DNA from: DAOTYH01 sp034435015 | Lineage (GTDB): Bacteria; Chloroflexota; Anaerolineae; Aggregatilineales; UBA3940 | Length of the DNA: 64,000 nucleotides | Assembly (NCBI GenBank): GCA_034435015.1 | Contig: DAOTYH010000062.1 | Span: 1 to 64,000 of the forward strand | Direction of reading: 5' to 3' | Shown here: one piece after another, positions 53,619 to 63,282 of the stretch | How the letters are laid out: the number at the start of each line of letters is the position of its first letter | How positions within the stretch are numbered: the first letter of the stretch is position 1 | Translations under genes and position numbers: made by a program | Notes under the pieces: generated by a model | What the model saw: only the letters and a program-made list of their open reading frames with translations | What the model was told of the DNA's origin: nothing | The model's database searches: none

Positions 53619-54581
53619 ATGGAGACCATCATTGGTGTTGACGTAGGGGGCACATTGTTACGTGCCGCCCGCTATGATCTTGACATGAATCTGCTGGAAC
53701 GGACTGAGCAACTGACGCTGGCAGAGCTTGGCCAAGACGCAGTGCTGGAGAGGCTGTACGAGACAATCACGCAAGTTCTGCCGGAGCCGCCAGATGAGTT
53801 GCTGGGGATTGGGGTAGCTCTTCCCGGCCCGCTTGATGCTGAGGGAGGCATCCTGTTCAATCCACCAAACCTGCCTTTTCAAGAAAATCTTCCTATTAGC
53901 TACCTGATCGAGCAGGCCGTTGGCGGGCCGGTGTTCATCGGCAATGATGCTGACCTCGCCGGGCTGGCCGAACATCAGCTTGGCGCTGGGCGGGGCACAC
54001 GCTCGATGATCTATATGACGATCAGCACAGGGATAGGCGGGGGCGTGATCTTGAACGGCCAAGTTTACAGCGGCCGCGGGCTGGCTGGAGAGGTCGGCCA
54101 TATGGTCGTCTGGCCCGATGGGCCGCTGTGTGGTTGTGGACGGCATGGTCATCTAGAGGCTATTTCCTCCGGCACAGCCATTGCCCGTATTGCACGTGAG
54201 CGGCTGGCAGGGGGCGCACTCTCCAGTATCACTGAACTGGTTGGCGGTGATCTCACTCAGGTAACAGCCAAAGTGGTAGGAGAGGCGGCGCAGGCAGGCG
54301 ATCCGCTCGCTCTGGAGATTGTCACGCAGGCGGGACGATATTTGGGCATCCACATTGCTTCACTGATGGCACTTCTCAACCCGGATATGTTTGTGCTAGG
54401 CGGGGGCGTGACAAAGCTGGGGGACCTGCTGTTCAAACCCATGCATGAGGCAATTCACGAATATGCCCTGCATCCACGCTACTGGGAGAATTGCCCTATC
54501 GTCACTGCTCAACTTGGGAGTGACGTAGGTCTGATTGGCGCCGCCGCGTTGGTAAAGATGAAAATAGGGGTGCCAGAATAG
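53619..54581 (+). CDS. ROK-family sugar kinase (glucokinase-like)
   Basis: 320 residues, no N-terminal helix-turn-helix, so an enzyme rather than a repressor. GVDVGGTLLRAARYD (phosphate loop), GIGVALPGPLD, NDADLAGLAE, and the zinc motif C-G-C-G with G-H-x-E (CGCGRHGHLEAISSG). Phosphorylates glucose or a related hexose with ATP. GGAG lies 7 nt before the ATG. Own promoter and own terminator. Confidence 0.92.
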   Translation: METIIGVDVGGTLLRAARYDLDMNLLERTEQLTLAELGQDAVLERLYETITQVLPEPPDELLGIGVALPGPLDAEGGILFNPPNLPFQENLPISYLIEQAVGGPVFIGNDADLAGLAEHQLGAGRGTRSMIYMTISTGIGGGVILNGQVYSGRGLAGEVGHMVVWPDGPLCGCGRHGHLEAISSGTAIARIARERLAGGALSSITELVGGDLTQVTAKVVGEAAQAGDPLALEIVTQAGRYLGIHIASLMALLNPDMFVLGGGVTKLGDLLFKPMHEAIHEYALHPRYWENCPIVTAQLGSDVGLIGAAALVKMKIGVPE

Positions 54582-54615
54582 AATTGTTTAGAGAGACGCC
54601 GTATTGAGATTAAGC

Positions 54616-54645
54616 AGGCACGTCAGCGGTTGACGTGCCTTTTTT
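54616..54645 (+). terminator. Intrinsic terminator of the ROK kinase gene
   Basis: Perfect 10-bp stem AGGCACGTCA/TGACGTGCCT (54616-54625 against 54631-54640) with a 5-nt loop and a six-T tract. Confidence 0.92.
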
Positions 54646-54662
54646 GCCTGCCTGCGGCTCGA

Positions 54663-54692
54663 TTGCACCACTTTTGGGGATAATGGTATACT
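54663..54692 (+). promoter_or_regulatory. Predicted extended -10 promoter of the TPR-cdaA-ybbR-der group
   Basis: TTGCAC (54663-54668), 18-bp spacer, TATACT (54687-54692) preceded by TGG. 75 nt before the TPR gene start. Confidence 0.55.
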
Positions 54693-54767
54693 GACCTCAG
54701 GCTCCCAGATTTTCACAACTGAGGCTGGCTTGCAACTCGGCTCGTGCAGGGATGAGAGCAAGAAAGT

Positions 54768-57035
54768 ATGGCAGATCAACAAGAAGCATACCAGGCCGCG
54801 ATGAGGGAAGCATCAAGTGCCGCGTGGGATCATGACTGGGAACGCGCTGTCTCCGCCTGCGAGCGTGCCTTACGAGTCTTCCCTGATGACCCTCAGGCAT
54901 TGGCACTTTTAGCCTCTAGTCTAATGGAATTAGCCCGTTACCCAGAGGCACTGAGTGCCTATCAACGGGTCGGCCAGCTAGTTCCTAATGACCCCCTTCC
55001 CTTTGAGAAAATAGCAGAGATCCAAGAGTTCCTGGGGCAGATAAAAGAGGCGGCCAAGACCTACATGAATGTGGGCGAACTCCATTTTGCGCGGCGGGAT
55101 GTTTCCCGTGCCGTCCTCAACTGGGAGCAGGCTGTACGTCTTGAGCCTGACTTGGCTCAGGCGCATTACCGGCTAGCAACAGTCTATGAGCGGAATCCCA
55201 AAAAGCATCCACAGGCAGTCATCGAATACTTGATCTTGGCTCGGCTCCTCCAACAGTACGGCCAAATACAGCGCGCTGAGCAGGCGCTTCAGCGGGCGGC
55301 AAACCTTGATCCGATCAACCCGGATGTACGTAACGCGCAGGGCGATCTTAAGAGCGGGAAGCCCATCCAGCCGGTACAGCTCACCCCCCCAGAGGAATCT
55401 CTGTATCCTCAGCCCTCGGCAGAGGTGGAAACACGCGAGGAGCAAGAGCCTCTGCCGCCCTCACCCAAAGAGCCTACCCCCATCGAGGAGGCGGCCAAGT
55501 ATGCGATGGGCCTTCTGGCGGATATGGTGTTCAGCGATCAGATCCCATCAGCGGCCAGAGTACCCCTGGTGAAAGCGACTGAACTACATCAGATAGCCCT
55601 TGATTCCCAACAGCCGGACGATATAGAGAAGGCAATAACCGCCTATACCAAGACATTTGAGGCTGGCGTGGATCACCCCGCCTTGCGGTTTAATTTGGGC
55701 ACGCTCTACCAGCAAGCCCGCCGCTTCCGTGATGCGTTGGGGTTACTCTCGCAGGTGGCTGAGATACCCGAATACTCTATCGCATGTAATCTGTCGCTGG
55801 GCTTGGTCTACTTCTCTCTCGATGAGTATCTGAAGGCGGCCCAGTGTCTGGTGCAGGCCTTGAGATTGGCTGATCAGCGGTTGAATCCCCAGCCAGACAG
55901 GGGCGGCTATGAACGCCTCCTGAGTAGTTTAAACAGCCTCAACACTGATCACTTGGTCGAGCTGTGCAAGGCTCTTGCACTCTACCTGAATGACGGTCAT
56001 TGGCAAGCCAAGTTAACACAAACGCTGGCCGGCTATGCCTCGCAGGGTAAGGCTAGTTATGTACCTGATCTAATCGAATTGGTCATCGAGGGCGGACGTC
56101 CGCAAATTGCCGAGATCATGCAGCGTATTGACCATTACATGCAACGCAACATGATGATGCTGGCAATGGAAGAAGCCCATCATGCAATCGAGAAGTCACC
56201 TGACTACCTTCCAGCGCACCGCCGCATGGCCGACATCCTGATCAAAGAGGGGCGTGCGCAAGAGGCGGCTACGAAGATCAACCTTGTCGCCAATACTTAC
56301 CTGATACGCGGCAATGAAGATAAAGCGGCTGACCTGTTTATGCAGGTGATCGATCTATGGCCGGCGGATATGGCCGCCCGCCAGCGCGTGATTGATATGC
56401 TCAAGAGGCAAGGTCGGGTGGCAGAAGCGTTACGCCAGTATGGGGATATGGCCGGCATCTACCACCGCCTGATGGCCGATACCGACAAGGCAGTTGAGGT
56501 GTACAGCGAGGCGCTTCACTATGCCGAACAGAATAAGGCTGAACCAACGTCTGTGATCCCAATTCTGAAGGCATTGGCGGATATTGAGAGCCAACGTCTC
56601 AACTGGAACAAGGCTCTAGGTTACTACATGCGCGTTCTAGAACTTGATCCTGAGGACGAGTCCTCCGTGCTGGCACTCATTGATCTGCACTTTCAATCGA
56701 ATGATCCAGTCCGCGCCATAGCCGCCCTCGATGCATACATGAAGCGTTGCATTGAGCGGAATGATGTTGAGCGTGCTCTATCAACATTGGAGGATCAAGT
56801 TCGCCGCAGGCCCGATGAGATCGGGCTGCGCCAGCGTCTGGCTGAGGTTTACCGGCAACAGAACCGTATTCCTGAGGCCATTGCCCAACTGGATGCTCTG
56901 GGTGAACTGCAACTGGATGCTGGTCGTCGCGATGACGCCGTCAAGACAATTCGGCAGATCATCGCCCTGAACCCGCCCGGTGTAGAGGGGTATCGTCAGC
57001 TTTTAGAACAGCTTGAAAGTTCGGTGGACAGCTAG
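54768..57035 (+). CDS. Large TPR-repeat protein
   Basis: 755 residues, no signal peptide or membrane helix. Many tetratricopeptide repeats in two blocks (about 5-200 and 270-745), separated by an acidic Pro-rich linker (TPPEESLYPQPSAEVETREEQEPLPPSP). It has no catalytic motif and is probably a cytoplasmic scaffold. Only a weak ribosome site (AAGAAAG). First gene of the run into cdaA. Confidence 0.9.
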   Translation: MADQQEAYQAAMREASSAAWDHDWERAVSACERALRVFPDDPQALALLASSLMELARYPEALSAYQRVGQLVPNDPLPFEKIAEIQEFLGQIKEAAKTYMNVGELHFARRDVSRAVLNWEQAVRLEPDLAQAHYRLATVYERNPKKHPQAVIEYLILARLLQQYGQIQRAEQALQRAANLDPINPDVRNAQGDLKSGKPIQPVQLTPPEESLYPQPSAEVETREEQEPLPPSPKEPTPIEEAAKYAMGLLADMVFSDQIPSAARVPLVKATELHQIALDSQQPDDIEKAITAYTKTFEAGVDHPALRFNLGTLYQQARRFRDALGLLSQVAEIPEYSIACNLSLGLVYFSLDEYLKAAQCLVQALRLADQRLNPQPDRGGYERLLSSLNSLNTDHLVELCKALALYLNDGHWQAKLTQTLAGYASQGKASYVPDLIELVIEGGRPQIAEIMQRIDHYMQRNMMMLAMEEAHHAIEKSPDYLPAHRRMADILIKEGRAQEAATKINLVANTYLIRGNEDKAADLFMQVIDLWPADMAARQRVIDMLKRQGRVAEALRQYGDMAGIYHRLMADTDKAVEVYSEALHYAEQNKAEPTSVIPILKALADIESQRLNWNKALGYYMRVLELDPEDESSVLALIDLHFQSNDPVRAIAALDAYMKRCIERNDVERALSTLEDQVRRRPDEIGLRQRLAEVYRQQNRIPEAIAQLDALGELQLDAGRRDDAVKTIRQIIALNPPGVEGYRQLLEQLESSVDS

Positions 57036-57126
57036 CCAGACTCTTCCTGCCTGTGTGGAGTTTGCTTTCACTGATGGAGCATCCGTGCACCAATGCGGGG
57101 TGTGCGGTTCGCGCTTGCCCGAATAA
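57013..57126 (+). CDS. Possible small zinc-ribbon-like ORF
   Basis: A 37-codon frame starting at TTG 57013 and overlapping the end of the TPR gene. It ends in HQCGVCGSRLPE, a C-x2-C knuckle like those in bacterial zinc ribbons, with a further Cys upstream. No ribosome site is seen, so this may be chance. Confidence 0.25.
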   Translation: MKVRWTASQTLPACVEFAFTDGASVHQCGVCGSRLPE

Positions 57127-57147
57127 CCTGAGCTGGAGAGGCCGTCC

Positions 57148-57987
57148 GTGGGCCTGCAAGAGATCGTATGGTCAATTGAGAATCTGCTGTCAAACTGGCA
57201 GAATGTCCTTGACATTTTGCTGGTAGCTTCTGTTTTCTTCTTGGTACTCCAGCTTGTACGTGGAACGCGTGCCGCAACATTGTTGCGCGGCATTGCGATT
57301 GTCTTGATCTTGGTCTGGATGCTCTCCTTCCTCCTCAATCTGCGCGCCTTCTCATGGCTGTTGAGCCGGACCCTGACAGCCCTCTCGGTGGCCTTGCCAG
57401 TTATCTTTCAGGAGGAACTGCGCCGCTGGTTGGATCGGGTAGGGCGATTCGTACCCTTTTTCCGCCGCCCATCGGCTGGCGGACAGGAGTATGAGGGGCT
57501 GATCGCCGAGATCTGCGATGCGGCGCGGGTGTTGGCTCGCCGCCGGCATGGTGCGTTGATTGTCTTGGAGCGTGAGACGGGGTTGCAAGAGTACAGTGAC
57601 CCCGGCGTCAAGATGGATGCCGCTGTGTCCAGCGCGTTACTCCAGACCATCTTCTTTCCCAATACGGCTCTCCACGATGGGGCTGTCATCATCCGCGAGA
57701 GTCGGATCGTGGCCGCCGCTTGCACCCTGCCTATTTCTGCCGCCCGCCGTTTGCCGGATCGTCAGATGGGGTTGCGTCATCGGGCCGCACTAGGCATTTC
57801 TGAGGTCAGTGATGCCTTAGCCGTCGTAGTCTCTGAGGAGACAGGGCGCATCTCCGTTGTTGTGGGAGGGCGTTTCATCCGGGGGATTGATCCGGAGAGG
57901 CTGGCCATTATCCTTGGTGAGTACATCAAACAACAGCGGCCCTCGCGCCTCAGTTCATGGCTCGGCAATCTCCTTCGGGCGGGTTGA
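57148..57987 (+). CDS. cdaA: Diadenylate cyclase (c-di-AMP synthase)
   Basis: 279 residues. Three N-terminal membrane helices (about 20-85), then the DAC domain with the D177-G178-A179 motif (LHDGAVII) and R210-H211-R212 (RHRAALGISE). Converts two ATP to c-di-AMP, which controls potassium and wall homeostasis. GTG start with GAGAGG 6 nt upstream. Followed by ybbR as in Firmicutes, where YbbR regulates CdaA. Confidence 0.96.
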   Translation: MGLQEIVWSIENLLSNWQNVLDILLVASVFFLVLQLVRGTRAATLLRGIAIVLILVWMLSFLLNLRAFSWLLSRTLTALSVALPVIFQEELRRWLDRVGRFVPFFRRPSAGGQEYEGLIAEICDAARVLARRRHGALIVLERETGLQEYSDPGVKMDAAVSSALLQTIFFPNTALHDGAVIIRESRIVAAACTLPISAARRLPDRQMGLRHRAALGISEVSDALAVVVSEETGRISVVVGGRFIRGIDPERLAIILGEYIKQQRPSRLSSWLGNLLRAG

Positions 57988-57998
57988 GGATTTCCAGT

Positions 57999-59237
57999 AT
58001 GTTGAGCAGACTAGCCCAGTGGGCGCGTTCCAACCTCTCGTCGTTCATCTTGGCCCTGTTACTGGCGCTGGTTGTCTGGATCGTGGCCACTCAGGAACAA
58101 AACCCAATTGTGGAGATTGACTTCGGCACACCTGTCCCTATTGAGGTGACGGGGTTACAATCTGGTCTGGTTATTACCAATGACTACCCCCGCACTACGC
58201 AGGTCCGTTTACGCACACAGCGGAATACGACAGGCTCAATTTCAGTGGACGATATTCTGGCAACAATTGATCTCAGCGGATTAGGCCCTGGTGTCTATCA
58301 GGTCCCGCTCCGTTTTCAAATAGCCACACAGGCTATTCTCGTATCAGCCAACCCTTCTCACATCCGCATCCAGATTGAGGAGGAGTATCAGCGTGAAGTA
58401 CCTGTGCAGTTGGTATTGCAGGGTCAGCTTCCTGCCGGCTATCGGACGGGTGCTTACGCAATAGAGCCGGACAGCGTAGTAGTACGCGGCCCGCGCTCAC
58501 GGGTTGAGATGGTCAGCGAGGTCAGAGCTGAGGTGTCGTTGGATGGCTTGCGTGAGTCGTTTCAGGGTCAGCTTTCCCTGAACGTGCTGGATGTGGAAGG
58601 AAATCTTGTCGAGGGATTGTCTCTGACACCTGCCAGTGTCAGTGTGACCATTCCGATCAGTCAAGAGGCAGGCTACCGGGATATTGCCGTTGTGGCGCGT
58701 ACAATAGGCCGTCCCGCTCCCGGCTACTATGTTACTAGCATCACGGTTACCCCCCCGCTGATCACGGTGAGAGGGGACCCCCAGATCATCTCAAGCATGC
58801 AGCCCTACGCTGAGACTCAGACAATTGACCTGACGGGCCTTACAGATGACCTGATCACTCAGGTCACGCTTGATCTGCCATCCGGCGTAACCCCGATTGA
58901 GGCACGCAGTATCGAAGTGCTGATTTCGATTGCCGCCCAACTGGGGAGTCGTTCGGTCACTGCGTCTGTGCAGGCAATCAATCTGGGCAGTAATCTATCT
59001 GCTGACTTTTCGCCAGAGATCGTCGAGCTGATTTTATCAGGCCCCTTGCCGGTTCTGGATGCCATAAACCCTGTGCAGGATATTCAAGTCACGGTCAATC
59101 TGGCGGACTTGGGGGCTGGAATCTATCAGATCAGGCCTGAAGTTCGGCTGTCACGCAGTGAAGTCTCAGTGGAGTCGGTATTGCCCATGCTGGTTGAAGT
59201 GCAAATTACCTCCGGTACATCGCAGGGGAATCAGTAA
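57999..59237 (+). CDS. YbbR-domain protein (CdaR-like, CdaA regulator)
   Basis: 412 residues: one N-terminal membrane helix (about 13-32), then four YbbR-type beta domains outside the cell. It directly follows cdaA, the classical cdaA-cdaR pair, and is presumed to modulate CdaA. The start at 57999 (GAGG, 9-nt spacing) is preferred to 57957, which lies inside cdaA. Confidence 0.92.
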   Translation: MLSRLAQWARSNLSSFILALLLALVVWIVATQEQNPIVEIDFGTPVPIEVTGLQSGLVITNDYPRTTQVRLRTQRNTTGSISVDDILATIDLSGLGPGVYQVPLRFQIATQAILVSANPSHIRIQIEEEYQREVPVQLVLQGQLPAGYRTGAYAIEPDSVVVRGPRSRVEMVSEVRAEVSLDGLRESFQGQLSLNVLDVEGNLVEGLSLTPASVSVTIPISQEAGYRDIAVVARTIGRPAPGYYVTSITVTPPLITVRGDPQIISSMQPYAETQTIDLTGLTDDLITQVTLDLPSGVTPIEARSIEVLISIAAQLGSRSVTASVQAINLGSNLSADFSPEIVELILSGPLPVLDAINPVQDIQVTVNLADLGAGIYQIRPEVRLSRSEVSVESVLPMLVEVQITSGTSQGNQ

Positions 59238-59242
59238 ATCAC

Positions 59243-60601
59243 ATGAGCAGTTACCCGCTGGTGGCACTGGTTGGCCGGCCTAATGTCGGCAAGTCTACTC
59301 TGTTTAACCGCATAGTCGGCGGACGGCGGGCTGTCGTCCATGACTCGCCCGGCACAACACGCGACCGGCAACAGGCCGAAGCAGAATGGAACGGCGCCAT
59401 CTTTACGCTGGTAGATACAGGCGGGATTGAGCCGCTTCATGTTCTTTCTGGCGGCGGGGAGCCGCTGGCGCAGGACTCGGCCCAGTTCCTTCGGGAGATC
59501 AGAGAGCAGGCGGAGATCGCCATTGCAGAGTCAGACGCAGTTGTGTTGGTGGTTGATCTGGAATCCGGCCTTACGGCCGCAGATGAGGAGATCGCGGAGG
59601 TACTTCGACGGGCCGGCAAGCCGGTTATCGTTGCGGCCAGCAAAGGTGAGAACGCCTCCCGCCGTGAGGCTCTGGCAGAGTTTTACAGGCTGGGCTTCGA
59701 AGAGTTGTATGCGGTCTCTGGATTACATGGCACGGGGGTAGGCGACCTGCTGGATGCGGTGGTCAGCGCATTACCGCGTAGACCTCAGGAGGAGATACCG
59801 GATACATCGCTCAAGATTGCAATTGTCGGCAGGCCTAATGTGGGTAAATCCTCTCTATTGAACCGGATATTAGGGGAGGAGCGGGTCATTGTCAGCCCTG
59901 TTCCGGGTACAACCCGTGATGCGATTGACACCCGCATTGTCTGGCAGGGACAGCCCATTACATTGATTGATACGGCGGGCATCCGGCGGCGGGGACGGAT
60001 TGACCCAGGCGTTGAACGATACAGCGTCCTGCGGGCCTTGAAGGCCATCAAGCGGGCAGATGTAGCATTGTTGCTGGTGGATGCAACCGAAGGCGCCACC
60101 GCTCAGGATGCGCATATTGCCGGTTTCATCTTAGAAGAAATGAAAAGCGTTATTGTGCTGGTCAACAAGTGGGATGCTGTTGAGAAGGATACCCACACCA
60201 TCGAGGCCTATACGTCACAGGTTCGTGATACGCTTAAGTTCTTGAGCTATGTGCCGGTACTCTTTGTCTCAGCTAAAACGGGACAGCGCGTTCACCGCGT
60301 GATCCCGTTGGCTGTGCAGGTACGTGAGGAGCGGTTGGCTCGTATCCCCACCGCTGAGGTCAACCGCTTGGTCCGTGATGCAGTTGCCCGTCAATCACCT
60401 CCTTCAAAGGGGGGAAAACGATTGAAGATTCGCTATGCCAGTCAGGTAGCAACCGATCCTCCCAAGTTTCTATTCCACGTCAATGATGTGAGTCTGGTGC
60501 ATTTTTCCTACGAGAGATACTTGGAGAACCAGATACGGGCTGTGTACCCCTTCACCGGTACACCGATCCAATTGGAGTTCCGGGCGGCAAGGGAAGATTG
60601 A
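59243..60601 (+). CDS. der: Ribosome assembly GTPase Der (EngA)
   Basis: 452 residues with two tandem GTPase domains, each with GRPNVGKS(T/S) P-loop and DTAG/DTGG switch, and a C-terminal KH-like domain. Needed for 50S ribosome maturation. The second NKWD motif is present; the first domain shows a weak form around AASKGEN. Starts 5 nt after ybbR. Confidence 0.97.
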   Translation: MSSYPLVALVGRPNVGKSTLFNRIVGGRRAVVHDSPGTTRDRQQAEAEWNGAIFTLVDTGGIEPLHVLSGGGEPLAQDSAQFLREIREQAEIAIAESDAVVLVVDLESGLTAADEEIAEVLRRAGKPVIVAASKGENASRREALAEFYRLGFEELYAVSGLHGTGVGDLLDAVVSALPRRPQEEIPDTSLKIAIVGRPNVGKSSLLNRILGEERVIVSPVPGTTRDAIDTRIVWQGQPITLIDTAGIRRRGRIDPGVERYSVLRALKAIKRADVALLLVDATEGATAQDAHIAGFILEEMKSVIVLVNKWDAVEKDTHTIEAYTSQVRDTLKFLSYVPVLFVSAKTGQRVHRVIPLAVQVREERLARIPTAEVNRLVRDAVARQSPPSKGGKRLKIRYASQVATDPPKFLFHVNDVSLVHFSYERYLENQIRAVYPFTGTPIQLEFRAARED

Positions 60602-60619
60602 TACCGCCTCTGGTTTGGC

Positions 60620-61465
60620 TTACTTTCTTGCGGCCCAGTCCCGTAGGTACAAGAAGTCATGGCCTATGGTGCGCTGAGATAATTTCATGACAATGGGCAG
60701 ACGGCGCTTGTAGTGCATCCGGCGGACCGTTTGCCATACCTTGCGGACAAAATCAGGGGGGAAGCCTGCCTCAATGGCTTCTTCTAGTTTGTAGCGCCGA
60801 TCCACCAGCAGGTAGAGGAGCTGATCAACCTCATCGTAGGTGTATCCCAACTCACCTTCATCAGTCTGGCCAGGCCATAGATCGGCAGAGGGGGGCTTGG
60901 TGATAATTTCCTCCGGCACACCAACCGCGCGAGCAAGTTGCCGCACTTGATATTTGTACAGGTCGCCAATGGGATGGATGGCGGCGGCGTTGTCGCCGTA
61001 CAACGTCGTATATCCCAGAAGCGACTCCGTTTTGTTGCTTGTCCCCACTACCAGGCCCCCGAAAGCTACTGACTGATCGAACAGGATGATCATGCGCTGG
61101 CGGGCCATAATGTTGCCTGCCCGCAGAGGGGTGATGTCAGGAAAGCGGGCCAGCAGGGGGTCAACCATCGGTGTGATCTCAACCACATCATGCCGGATAC
61201 CCAGCTTCTCAACCACCAGCTTGGCGTGGTCAAGGCTGATCTGGGCCGAGCTTTTATAGGGCATCAGGAGGGCAAGTACATTCTCTGGACCCAGCGCCTC
61301 GGCAGTAAGGTAAGCCACCAATGCCGAGTCTACCCCGCCAGATACACCCAGCACAGCACGGCTGAACCCTACCCCTACGATCTCCTCGCGGATGAAATCT
61401 ACAATCAGGCGCCGGGCCAGTGCTGTGTTGATGTCCAGATCATGCAGGAACTGGGAAATCGCCAC
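60620..61465 (-). CDS. nadE: NAD synthetase (ammonia-type domain)
   Basis: About 281 residues. ATP-pyrophosphatase P-loop SGGVDS (42-47), GTSNKTESLLGY, GDNAAAIHPIGDLYK and KPPSADLWPGQTDEGELG. Makes NAD from nicotinate adenine dinucleotide and ammonia. Start taken at GTG 61465 (AAAGG 8 nt upstream); a GTG at 61474 is possible. It lies 39 nt behind the nitrilase-like gene. Confidence 0.95.
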   Translation of the reverse strand: MAISQFLHDLDINTALARRLIVDFIREEIVGVGFSRAVLGVSGGVDSALVAYLTAEALGPENVLALLMPYKSSAQISLDHAKLVVEKLGIRHDVVEITPMVDPLLARFPDITPLRAGNIMARQRMIILFDQSVAFGGLVVGTSNKTESLLGYTTLYGDNAAAIHPIGDLYKYQVRQLARAVGVPEEIITKPPSADLWPGQTDEGELGYTYDEVDQLLYLLVDRRYKLEEAIEAGFPPDFVRKVWQTVRRMHYKRRLPIVMKLSQRTIGHDFLYLRDWAARK

Positions 61466-61504
61466 GACCTCCACCTTTCGCAGTGATGGGTTGCCGGCAG
61501 GCTG

Positions 61505-62350
61505 TCATTCTAGGATACGGGTTAGGATGCGCATGGTGAGCGCCGTCCGTTCATCACGCAACAGAGGTAAGCGGGCCCGTGTCCGATGTAGCTGATTCAA
61601 GTCAACCGGCACAACGAGAAGTTCTTCGCCATCATAGGCCGCCTGAGCCAACAGCTCACCGTCCGGGTCATAGACCATAGACCCTCCCCAGAAGTTGAAC
61701 CCATCCTCAAAACCAACCCGATTGGTATGCGCAACGAAACAGGTGAACAGGCCGGCATAAGCCTGAGTGACTCGTTCGACCCAACGTGAGCTGGCTAGCT
61801 TCTCGTGCCGGTCGAGGCCGCGCCCCGGGCTAGCTGATGCCAGCAACAGAATGTCAGCTCCATCCAGCCATAGCAGATAAGGGGGACTGGCGTGCCAGAA
61901 GTCTTCACAGATTAATATCCCCATTCGGCCAAAGCGTGTATCGAAGGCACGCACATCATCGCCCCATGCAAAATAGCGTCCCTCATCAAACAGGCTGTAG
62001 GTTGGCAGGTAACATTTGCGGTGAACATGAACTAGCTTTCCCTGACTGAGATAAGCCGATGCAATAAAAAAACGGTGACGGGCATCTTCTTCAACGAAGC
62101 CTACCATCAGATCAAGGTCATGGCTGGCTCTGTAAAGCGGCTCAAAGACGGGGTGATCGGCGGCAGGACGGATTGCCACCTCATAGGTGAGGTCCTGCAG
62201 GTTATAGCCTGTCAGCGAAAGCTCAGGGAAACACAACAGTTGGACACCCTCTTGGCGAGCCTGCTCGATGTAGGCCAGATGTTTTTGCAGGTTGGTCTGC
62301 ACATCCCCCAGCACAGTTTTGATCTGGGCTAGACCCAATATCAGTTGCAT
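61505..62350 (-). CDS. Nitrilase/amidohydrolase-like protein, probable glutaminase partner of NadE
   Basis: 281 residues of the carbon-nitrogen hydrolase family with the triad E43 (FPELSLTGY), K112 (HRKCYLP) and C148 (ILICEDFWH). The motif context matches the glutaminase domain of glutamine-dependent NAD synthetases, here as a separate gene next to nadE, so it probably supplies ammonia. AAGGAG before the ATG. Confidence 0.88.
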   Translation of the reverse strand: MQLILGLAQIKTVLGDVQTNLQKHLAYIEQARQEGVQLLCFPELSLTGYNLQDLTYEVAIRPAADHPVFEPLYRASHDLDLMVGFVEEDARHRFFIASAYLSQGKLVHVHRKCYLPTYSLFDEGRYFAWGDDVRAFDTRFGRMGILICEDFWHASPPYLLWLDGADILLLASASPGRGLDRHEKLASSRWVERVTQAYAGLFTCFVAHTNRVGFEDGFNFWGGSMVYDPDGELLAQAAYDGEELLVVPVDLNQLHRTRARLPLLRDERTALTMRILTRILE

Positions 62351-62364
62351 AGGTCTCCTTTAAA

Positions 62365-63171
62365 CTATAATGCGTTCGTTGTTTCCGGCTGAGAAGGAGT
62401 TCTTGTCAGTTGGCCGGCGGCTGAGGATAGTAGCGTGCCAAGCAGCCCTGCTGTGGCAATAGCCAGATCGAGGACCTGATCAAGGCGGAGAGTGCCCACC
62501 GAGAGGGCCGCATCACCGCGCGTGAATCCAATGCCAAAAGAACCCGCACCGAGCAGTATCAGCACCAGCCAGAGCCTCACGCCGGGGCGGCGGATCAGCT
62601 TAGTCATCAGCACAACGCCCCCTGCTAGTAGTACTCCCCATACTATACCGTATAGCTGGCTTGCCAGACGCGGTGCGACGATGCCATAGAGATCAGGTAG
62701 CTCAGCCGCAACAAGCGGAGGGTAACCTGCCAGCGTTTCGACCTCCCGCCCATATCCACAGCGTGCCATCAGGCAACCGGCATAAGCAAAAACAGCTCCT
62801 ATCGGCAGGATCAGGGCCAGCGTATCTGCGATCTGCCGGAAGCTCAGACGGCGCACGGCGCAGAAGATCGCCAGGCCGGCTAATCCTCCAGCAACAGCCC
62901 CATGCCAGCCTAGCCCCCCGCGCCACAGTTGGACTATCTCGTCAGCATGGCCGGAGAAATACTCCCAGTGAATCAGGATATGCTCCACACGCCCCATGAC
63001 GATACCCCCTAGCAGGGCACTGAGACCTGCATCCAGCCAAGCGACTGCCTGTTGTTCTGTGCGCCAGCCCTGCCATGCCAGCGCTCCCAACCCGCCCAGA
63101 ATGGCCAGATCGAGTAACACCGTGTAGGTCTGTATAACAATGGGGCCGATCCTCAACAACTCTGGCATCAT
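62365..63171 (-). CDS. Lgt-like (prolipoprotein diacylglyceryl transferase family) protein, divergent
   Basis: About 268 residues with six to seven membrane helices. The Lgt signature is partly kept: RGGLGWHGAVAGG (matches the GG.xxHG loop) and QLYG (QLYE); the G-R-x-G-N-F block is replaced by GCLMARCGYGRE. Function as Lgt is uncertain, although the window encodes lipoproteins that need one. The start at 63171 has no clear ribosome site; the longer frame to 63246 starts with TTG. Confidence 0.65.
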   Translation of the reverse strand: MMPELLRIGPIVIQTYTVLLDLAILGGLGALAWQGWRTEQQAVAWLDAGLSALLGGIVMGRVEHILIHWEYFSGHADEIVQLWRGGLGWHGAVAGGLAGLAIFCAVRRLSFRQIADTLALILPIGAVFAYAGCLMARCGYGREVETLAGYPPLVAAELPDLYGIVAPRLASQLYGIVWGVLLAGGVVLMTKLIRRPGVRLWLVLILLGAGSFGIGFTRGDAALSVGTLRLDQVLDLAIATAGLLGTLLSSAAGQLTRTPSQPETTNAL

Positions 63172-63282
63172 GTTGCGATCATACCAGCGTAGCAGGATGT
63201 CGTGCAAACCTCCTCTTGCCAGCTCCTCTGAACAGCCTATAATCAAGCCCGCTGTTCGGATGCAACGTTGATATGCAAAGAA

